64,000 bases of DNA, from contig CALSCP010000425.1 of NCBI GenBank assembly GCA_943704425.1, positions 1-64,000 of the forward strand. The letters are read 5' to 3'. The notes under the pieces were generated by a model. It was not told where the DNA came from, did not search any database, and worked only from the letters and a program-made list of their open reading frames with translations. Source of the stretch: Ministeria vibrans ATCC 50519. Taxonomy: Eukaryota; Opisthokonta; Filasterea. Position 1 is the first letter of the stretch. Each line of letters starts with the position of its first letter. This document shows, in pieces, positions 57,452 to 64,000 of the stretch. Position numbers and translations under genes: made by a program.

Positions 57452-57594
57452 GCGAAAACAGAAACGATCGATTTTNNNNNNNNNTCGCCCGTCTCCGACA
57501 TCATCAGTTCCATGTTGGAGGCGTATGCGCGGCCCGCTGCCACAGCGACACGCTCCCACGGTTCGCTCATGCGAAAACAGAAACGATCGATTTT
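57368..57594. repeat. Exact 108-bp direct duplication across an assembly gap
   Basis: 57368-57475 and 57487-57594 are identical base for base. They are separated only by nine N (57476-57484) and two further bases. Both contain the first codons of the zinc-finger gene, including its ATG (57451 and 57570). This is the pattern of two contig ends that overlap but were not merged. Confidence 0.97.
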
Positions 57595-57776
57595 AGTCTT
57601 TTTAGAAAAATAAAAATAATAATAATAATAATAATAATAATTCGATTTACAGTCTCAACTTTTACTTTCTAAATTTTTTCGTATTATTACTACTTCGAGA
57701 GTTGGTCTTTGATGTGAAACAACTAAGCACCATTAATTTCTATTTTTACAAAACAAAACAAAAAAAAGTCAGACTC

Positions 57777-59131
57777 TTACGACAGTTTCACGGCCGTAAA
57801 CGACTCGGGGGGAGACTCAATGTCTGCTTTGCTCTGAATCAGACGCAATTCGCGCAGACGAATGTACTCCTGGGCCGTTGGATCGGCGGATGCAGGGAGG
57901 GCACTGTGAAAGGCACTATAAGTGCGTTGCAGGACGGCATAGACAGTCGCACAGGTGTGCTCGAGGACTCGAGCAAAGGGCAGGGGACCAGTGTGCTCTA
58001 CGGATGAGACGGAGGGCGATGGTGATGCCCAGGCGAGAAGAAGCGCCGTAAAGAGATCACCACTGCCCGTAAAGGCACAGCTCAAGCGCGGAATCTGCAC
58101 GGAGTAGCACCTAAGTAAAAGTCGGCATACCATTATGAATGGGTATGTGCAACGGTCCTCTCGACGCAGCATGTGTGTGTGTGTGAGGGTCTTACTCTCT
58201 GTCGCCTGATTCGTTTTGACGACTTGCAACAACGGTGATACTGTTCTTGTCTGACTCATTGGAAGTCAGTGGCTCTTCTGTGCTCGTAATGGCAACAATG
58301 CCGATACCCTAAAAGTATACCGCAATACAAATAGAGATGCGCATGATTTCTTGTTCTGGTGTGTGTGTGTGCGTGAGAGTGTGCATGTGCATGCGCGTTA
58401 CCTTGTCGTGGAGAATGTTGATGACTCTTCGTGCATCGTCGAGCGTGACAATGGTCTCGCCAGTGAGAGTCCTACGCATGACTGCATCAGCGGACATGAC
58501 ATGCAAAGGAGTCTTTGTGTGCTGGCATTACTCTGCTTCAAACTGATTGGGCGTGAGAATGGACGGGAGAGCAAGAACGTCGGTCTGGTAGACGGGGACA
58601 AGCGCCGCGGGCACGTAGAGCTTCCCGTGGTCGCCCATGACCGGATCACACACATACACAATGTCGGGATTGCGTCGGCGCAGCGCCTCCACGACGCGGA
58701 TGACGGTGCGCAGGAAGCTGACGGTGCCGATGTAGCCTGGAAAGCATATGGGAGGTGAAGGGGAGGGCTGGCGCGGCGCGTACCGGTCACAATGTGAGTG
58801 TATTCGTCGAGCAGATTGTTCTCGGTGAGCCCTTCGAACAAGTCCCACAGCTGCTCGCCGTCCAGCTGCTGTCCGCGGAACGTCTTGTGGCCTGTGTGGT
58901 TCGAGAACTGCACCGAGTTGATCATGTCGACGTCGAAGCCCAGCAGCTGCAGGGGGAAGGCGAGCGACTGGGCAAACGGGAGCGATGATCAGATCACAAG
59001 ATCACGTTGTGGGATGGGATGAGACAACGAGTCAAAGAAATACTAATACAAACAGAGACTAGCGGGAGACGCACTTTGTTTCCGCAGTAGCCCGAGACGA
59101 CGTGAGACTGGATGGCAAGAACGCGACCCAT
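57777..59131 (-). CDS. PDXK: Pyridoxal kinase
   Basis: Phosphorylates vitamin B6 vitamers with ATP in the salvage route to pyridoxal phosphate. Exons 59131-59075, 58967-58784, 58736-58532, 58471-58402, 58308-58196 and 58110-57777 give 320 residues, typical length. Family text is continuous: VLAIQSHVVSGYCGNKSLAF, FPLQLLGFDVDMINSVQFSN, HTGHKTFRGQQLDGEQ, YVCDPVMGDHGKLYVP, LTPNQFEAETLTG. The anion-hole/catalytic motif (usually GTGDLF) appears as GSGDLFTALLLAW with the catalytic Asp kept. All intron phases agree. The protein is cytosolic. It is divergent from the Rpb4 gene, with 282 bp between start codons. Confidence 0.95.
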
Positions 59132-59413
59132 TGTAGCAAGAGAGTAAAAGTAAATAAATGATCTCTCTTATTTGATCTTTGTAAAGTTGTTTGTTTTGTG
59201 CAGACACAGTAAAAGTTTGTGCAGACACAGTAAAAGGGCACTAACGCCGCTTACTTTAGTTACTTACCCCGCCCCATAAACTTAAAAAAGAGACCGGCAA
59301 TTGTCTCTTTGCTCTATATAATTCAAACTATTCATTCATTAATCAGACAATTTTTAAAATATTTATCATTTATATTCTCTACTCTTCTCGCCACTTCTTA
59401 AAACACTCTCAAC

Positions 59414-60159
59414 ATGGCGACGGAAGATCAGAATGAGATGGACATTAGCAGCGGCGAGACCAGCGAACGTACGAAAAGCCCCACACAATACCAATAAGAC
59501 AATACGATACAATACAATACAATACAATACAATACAATTCGACTCACTTTGTCGTCTTATCGTATCTCAGAATACAGAAACGTCGAATGGGTGTCGACCA
59601 GCGAGGTGTCGCTGAAGATGCAAAAGAGACAGATTGATGCGAAACGCGAGCCGGACTCTCATTTGGCGAACGAGAGCGAGTGCGTTTTTTTTTTGTTTTT
59701 TGACATTTTTTCGTTTCTCTCTCTCTCTCTCTCTCTCTCTCCGTCTCACTGACTTATTCTGTGCATTGCTGTCGCTGTGCGTCTAGAGTGTTCAAAGCAG
59801 CCCTGACCTATGTGAAAACCTACGCCAAGTTCAAGTCGCAAGAGGCTCTGGAAGACGTTGAAAAGTGAGAGAGACGAAAAGTGTCGTGGGCGATTGTCTC
59901 ATCGCTCTGTGTTGCGCTGTAGAATGCTAAAGGGCAAGGGTCTGACCAGCTTCCAGGTTGCCACTCTCTTGAATGTGTGTCCTGAAGGCAGTGAGGATGC
60001 GCAAACGTTCCTTCCAAGGTAGAAACAACGAAAACCCCACTTGAAGTTGCATGCTAATGCATTGTTGGTGTGTTTTGCAGTCTTCACGCTCAAGTGGAGG
60101 AGGACGATCTCAAAGGGTGTCTTGAGGACATGCGGAACTACCGTGTTTACATTGGCTAG
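59414..60159 (+). CDS. POLR2D: RNA polymerase II subunit Rpb4
   Basis: Rpb4 forms the stalk of RNA polymerase II with Rpb7. Exons 59414-59468, 59571-59679, 59787-59864, 59923-60018 and 60081-60159 give 138 residues, close to the human length of 142. The conserved HRDC-like core reads VFKAALTYVKTYAKFKSQEA, LKGKGLTSFQVATLLNVCPE and AQTFLPSLHAQVEEDDLKGC, ending near LEDMRNYRVYIG. The N-terminus is acidic (MATEDQNEMDISSGETSE). A (CT)n tract lies in the intron before exon 3, and an AATAC repeat in the intron before exon 2. Its 3' end faces the phosphatase gene at 107 bp. Confidence 0.93.
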
Positions 60160-60266
60160 AAGACGAACACATTAAGGACAAGACGTGTTGTGTGTGTTTT
60201 CTATTCTGTACACTATTGTGATGTTTTCCACACAAAGACGTTGTTGTTCATTCGGTTATATTCTCG
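60160..60266. terminator. Shared convergent 3' region (Rpb4 / phosphatase)
   Basis: Only 107 bp separate the two stop codons, so the 3' UTRs of the genes must overlap or be very short. No canonical AATAAA was seen on either strand here. Confidence 0.45.
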
Positions 60267-62517
60267 TTATTCTGGAACATCACAGAGTGAGAGAGAGCGC
60301 AGTGCAAAGGGGGAGAGAGTTACAGAACTCATTCCAATTAGAGCGTAAGTGATAAGACACGTCGGAACCTGAAACCATCAAGGGTTAGGGATGACAATAT
60401 TAGGGTTTGGGTATTACAAAGGGTTAGGGATGACATATAAGGGTTCGGTATTACCTCAATCTCATATCTGTTGTTCACGGGCACAGAGGATGATGGCATA
60501 AGTGGCAGCAAGATCACATGGCACAGCTTCTTCACCACTGCCTTGACCGCAAACAGCAGCGGAATCCCCACCAGTGGGCGCACTATTGTCATTCCGATGG
60601 AATCCACACCCATCACACACGCGTAGTCCCTCTGCAATCACACACGCGACAGTTATTCCCAAGCAACATAATAATGTCATAATTCATTCTATGTTTTGCT
60701 GATTAATCATTAGAAGAAAGAGAGGGTACCACAATACAATCAAAATAATACACCATTCTATAATGATAATAATATCATAAGAAAAAAAATAACGATAATA
60801 ATACAATGAACAAGGTGCTTTTCGTTTTGCATGACTGACCTGAGACAAGACCATTCCAGTCAAAACTCCCAAATATACTCCCATTACTCGACCCCTAAAC
60901 AGTTCATAGGGTTATATATTATTCTCAGAAGTATTATCTTCCTGGTGTCTTTGTCAGTCACGCAATCACACTCTCAATCACTCAAACATTCACTCTCAAC
61001 CAAAAAGTCACACTCAATCACTCAAAAATAATTCTCTCTCAAACAATCGATCGCTCACTCTCATTCCCAACTCAAAGACACACACACACCGAATCGTACA
61101 TATCCCCATAAGTATTTGACCAGTGTGTTCTTGGAGCGGGAAAGAATATGAGCGCAACAACAATGCACACAAAAAGCGCAGAGAGAAAGAAAAGAGGAGA
61201 GTCCACAAGCTGCTGCTCGATAATGTCAATGAGAGGTATCGCGCTGAGCATAATCACAGTGCCCAGCGCGAATCCCACTGTGCAGTCAGCTGGTGAGTGC
61301 ACTCCGAGATAGAGGCGCGAGAGAGTAACCGAGACCAGCCAGAAGGATCCTGAAACGAGTTGATAAGGTGAGCGTTGCACCATTAAAGATAGAATTCGAG
61401 GAAGACTTAGAGTGAAGGTAGCGTTTGGGAATGTAGTTGTCATAAAAGATTAGGATTGGGTTAGATAGGGCTAGGGTTTGATATACGGCTTCGTTGGCAA
61501 ATTGTGTTCTTGCCAAAATACGAACATTCATACTGCTGAGTAATTCGTTTGTGTGTTGTTACCGAAGAGAAACGCAGGAATGGTTGGAACAAGATCGTGT
61601 ACAAGAAGATAGTGCACGACTCCAAAGGGGAGACACACTGCGCCCATGACATGCGTCGAGGGCATTCCGTACTCGGCCTGATAGGCGCCTTCAAGACGCA
61701 CCACAGGCGGGCATGGGGGGCGTGGGAGGCGAAGGAGATCCTAGCTCAAACAAAGAAGAAGTGTGAAATGATGGTACTAATCTGTGACTCTTACTTTGAA
61801 CCACTGCCCAATGCATGTCGAGAGCATCCAGAGAAGCACCACTTCTCGCATCAGAGCACCACTGCCGTGCCAGCACAACATTGGCAGAAATGAGATGAAT
61901 CTATTGGAGAGAGAGAGGGGGGGAGGGAGGGAGGGCGAAACAAAGTGATAGAGAGAGAATGATAGAGAGAGAAACAAAGTGATAGAGAGAGAGAGAAAAA
62001 CAAAGTGATAGAGAGAGAGAGAAAAACAAAGTGATAGAACAAAAGTAATAGAACAAAAGCGATAGAGAGAGAGAAACAAAGTAATAGAGAGAATGAATGA
62101 TTCAAACCACACGTCTGTGATGACACTCCACACACACACATACGTGATCTCATTCCCCAGCTCAGCACTCAGTCGGAAAAACCAGTAGATGGGTGCATAG
62201 CCCGGGGACTGCTTGGACACGCCAAAGAAGGCCTGGAAGCGCACCAGCTGGGGTGTTCCAGCAGCGACCTACGCACAATGAGTGGGGTGAGCCAGAGAAA
62301 GAGAGAGAGAGAGAGAGAGCCGGAAGGAGGGCAACGCGCGCCTCCCACGCCGCGCGCGATGCTGCCAATGTGAAGTGCATACCCACTTTGCAAGGTAGGA
62401 GCGGACGAGGGAGTCGCTGGGGTCGTCGCAAAGGGTCCTTTGAGGGAGTGCCGTTGCACAGTCCGCCGCAAGTCGCTCTTCCGCCGCGCGCGCCTCTCCT
62501 CGTCGCGTCGTGACCAT
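60267..62517 (-). CDS. Sphingosine-1-phosphate phosphatase family (PAP2 superfamily)
   Basis: Dephosphorylates long-chain-base phosphates in the ER membrane (SGPP1/LCB3 family). Eight exons: 62517-62383, 62268-62144, 61900-61795, 61740-61563, 61349-61088, 60894-60840, 60631-60455, 60368-60267; 379 residues, all phases matching. The three PAP2 catalytic motifs are in order. Motif 1 region: [16 protein letters not shown] with [10 protein letters not shown]. Motif 2: [10 protein letters not shown] with the catalytic His. Motif 3: [16 protein letters not shown] with the second His. Hydrophobic segments between them fit a multi-pass membrane protein, and the C-terminal [20 protein letters not shown] is family-like. 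Intron 61901-62143 is GA-rich on the plus strand, so CT on the sense strand. Two introns (60369-60454; 61350-61562) carry CCCTAA-like motifs. The start is 127 bp from TTC27. Confidence 0.92.
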
Positions 62518-62644
62518 CAGAGACAGAGATGGGGAGGGTAGGCGTAGCGAGAGGGCTGTGCCAGACGAAGAGAAGAAAAACTAAAAATAATCCAAAAATA
62601 TTCTCGATTCAAAAGAAAGTCCAAGATCAACTTTTTTTTGTGCA

Positions 62645-64000
62645 ATGCTGCTCTCGTTGAAAGATCAAGCGTCTCTGATTCAAGGAGGTACCCTCTAGTC
62701 GCCACACGCCCCCGCGCACACTCTGATCTCTCTCTCTCTCTCTCTCTCTCCCTCTCTCTGTCTCTCTCTCGACTGTGCAGCGCCTCTTGAAGGTGACAGT
62801 CTCGTTGCTCGAATAGTCTCGGGCGACTACCGCGCCGTTCTAGAGTCGCTGGGCGCATCGCTGTTTGTGGACGAGACCGAGGGTGATGTGTCATGGCCTG
62901 TCGCCCTGGCGTCGCGCGTCTCAGACGGCGCTGAGGCCATGCTGGGTGGTATCGCGTGCTTGCTGCTGTTCGTGCAGGAAAACTGGACGGGCCCCGCCTG
63001 CAGCAGCGACGTCGAGGCGCTGCTGCACGCGCCCGCCGACCTGGACACGTGTGCCTTGCTTGCCGTCGACGGCGAAGACGCCTATCGACTCGTGCTGCGC
63101 CCCAGGCTGCTCATTGCCGCTCGCGCCCTTCTGCTGGCGCCCCAGTCTGCAGCTGAATGGCCCGCTTCGGCCGACTGGTGGCGCGTTCGCTGTCTTGCTG
63201 TCCACCAGCGCATTCTGGACGATCCCGCCGGCTCGCTTGTCGACGGGGACGCGGCGAGCGCGGCTCTCAGCGGCATGGCGGCGTTTGTCGAGCTGTGTCG
63301 TGCGACTGAGTCCATCGACGACGCGACCACCAAGGACCTTGTGGTGCGCATGAACCTCGAGGTTGGCCTGCACTGGCACTACAGCGAGAACACAAACCGC
63401 TCCAAGGTGTTCTTTATGGAGGCGCAATCGGCAGCCGAGCTGTGCGTCGAAATGAGCGGCGCACTCGGCAAGCGCACGCAGTGGCAGTCCAAAGAGACGG
63501 CCCAGCTCATTCTGCGCACTTCCAGCACACGCGCCAAGCCATCAACGGAAGCAAACGCAAACGAAGAAACTGTAGCAAAGGGTGTGGTACCGCGCACGCT
63601 GCCACTGAACGACGACACACTCCTCGAGCAGATTGCGTACAGTGAGTTGGAGGAGATGGACAAACTCACGTCGGAGCAACAGACCATTCTGCTGGCACTG
63701 TGCCTCGACATCAAGAACCAGAACCCGCGTCACGGCCTTACGACCGAAGAGATGTTTCCCTATGTGCTTCGTGTGCTGGAGACACCGCAAAACTGGCTCG
63801 TGTACACAATGGGACTCCTAGTCCGGTCGCGACTGGAGGGCGAGAAGATGCGCACCGTCGAACGAGGCACAATGCAACTGCAAGTGTTGGTGGACCAGTA
63901 CAGTGAGTCGGGGGAGGGCAAGGATGAGGCGCCCGTTGCGCTGCGCATGCACTACTTCTTCTCTGTTGCCTTTCCGTCGCTATGGCAGATCAAGTGCGAG
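62645..64000 (+). CDS. TTC27: Tetratricopeptide repeat protein 27 (TTC27/Emw1), N-terminal part
   Basis: Exons 62645-62687 and 62781 to the window end give 421 residues, open at the right edge. The N-terminus MLLSLKDQASLIQG is joined in phase 1 to APLEGDSLVARIVSGDYRAV. Family markers are EMSGALGKRTQWQSKETAQL, VPRTLPLNDDTLLEQIAYSE, TSEQQTILLALCLDIKNQNP and GLTTEEMFPYVLRVLETPQN followed by WLVYTMGLLVRSRLE and RTVERG. The TPR repeats proper lie further downstream, outside the window. Yeast Emw1 is essential and linked to cell integrity; the biochemical role is poorly defined. The intron contains a (CT)n tract just before its acceptor. Confidence 0.92.

Overview
This is nuclear DNA from a eukaryote with many introns and the standard code. 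Almost every gene is split by short GT-AG introns of about 40-120 nt, most with a pyrimidine-rich acceptor. There are no operons or Shine-Dalgarno sites. Two genes point to a cell that builds motile flagella: a DNAAF1/LRRC50 dynein-arm assembly factor and a katanin p80. Large secreted proteins (a laminin-like protein and a CCP/EGF/REJ protein) fit a flagellated protist, perhaps within or near Obazoa/Holozoa. The sequence alone does not fix the lineage. I rebuilt the exons by hand, requiring GT-AG borders and phases that keep the frame open, so most calls are spliced models.

Layout. 1-8448 (-): 5' part of a giant secreted CCP/EGF/REJ protein that runs off the left edge. 9888-14417 (+): very long protein of unknown role, probably helical repeats. 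14658-16504 (+): NAD(P)-dependent reductase. 16773-18507 (-): F-box/LRR protein. 19130-20180 (-): RNase kappa. 20347-21705 (+): N-terminal half of exocyst Exo70. 21864-24552 (-): ribosome-assembly factor CEBPZ/Mak21. 24850-26196 (+): tetraspanin. 26414-26864 (-): small membrane protein. 26930-28374 (+): DNAAF1. 28813-28986 (-): two tRNA genes. 29184-29190: sequencing gap that cuts a secreted-protein gene. 29759-31459 (+): SLC46-like transporter. 31532-33004 (-): probable mitochondrial FASTK-like protein. 33125-33447 (+): start of an unknown gene. 33721-35330 (+): C-terminal half of Exo70. 35490-38133 (-): terminal nucleotidyltransferase. 39293-48055 (+): laminin-like protein. 48876-53093 (+): kinesin-6. 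53240-55915 (-): katanin p80. 56072-57451 (-): three-unit zinc-finger protein, next to a gap flanked by an exact duplication. 57777-59131 (-): pyridoxal kinase. 59414-60159 (+): RNA polymerase II subunit Rpb4. 60267-62517 (-): sphingosine-1-phosphate phosphatase. 62645-end (+): TTC27.

Genes are close together and often arranged as divergent pairs whose start codons lie 65-300 bp apart. (CT)n/(CA)n microsatellites are common, mostly inside introns with the pyrimidine strand as the sense strand. Several introns hold TTAGGG/CCCTAA-like islands.

The most notable points are: Exo70 divided into two complementary halves 12 kb apart, each ending at a (CT)n tract; a full laminin-like architecture in an apparent protist; the CCP/EGF/REJ giant; a zinc-finger protein made of three repeated double-finger units; and two tRNA genes with unusual anticodon arms. 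Some of these, chiefly the Exo70 split and the duplicated gap edge, may be assembly artefacts and are described as such.
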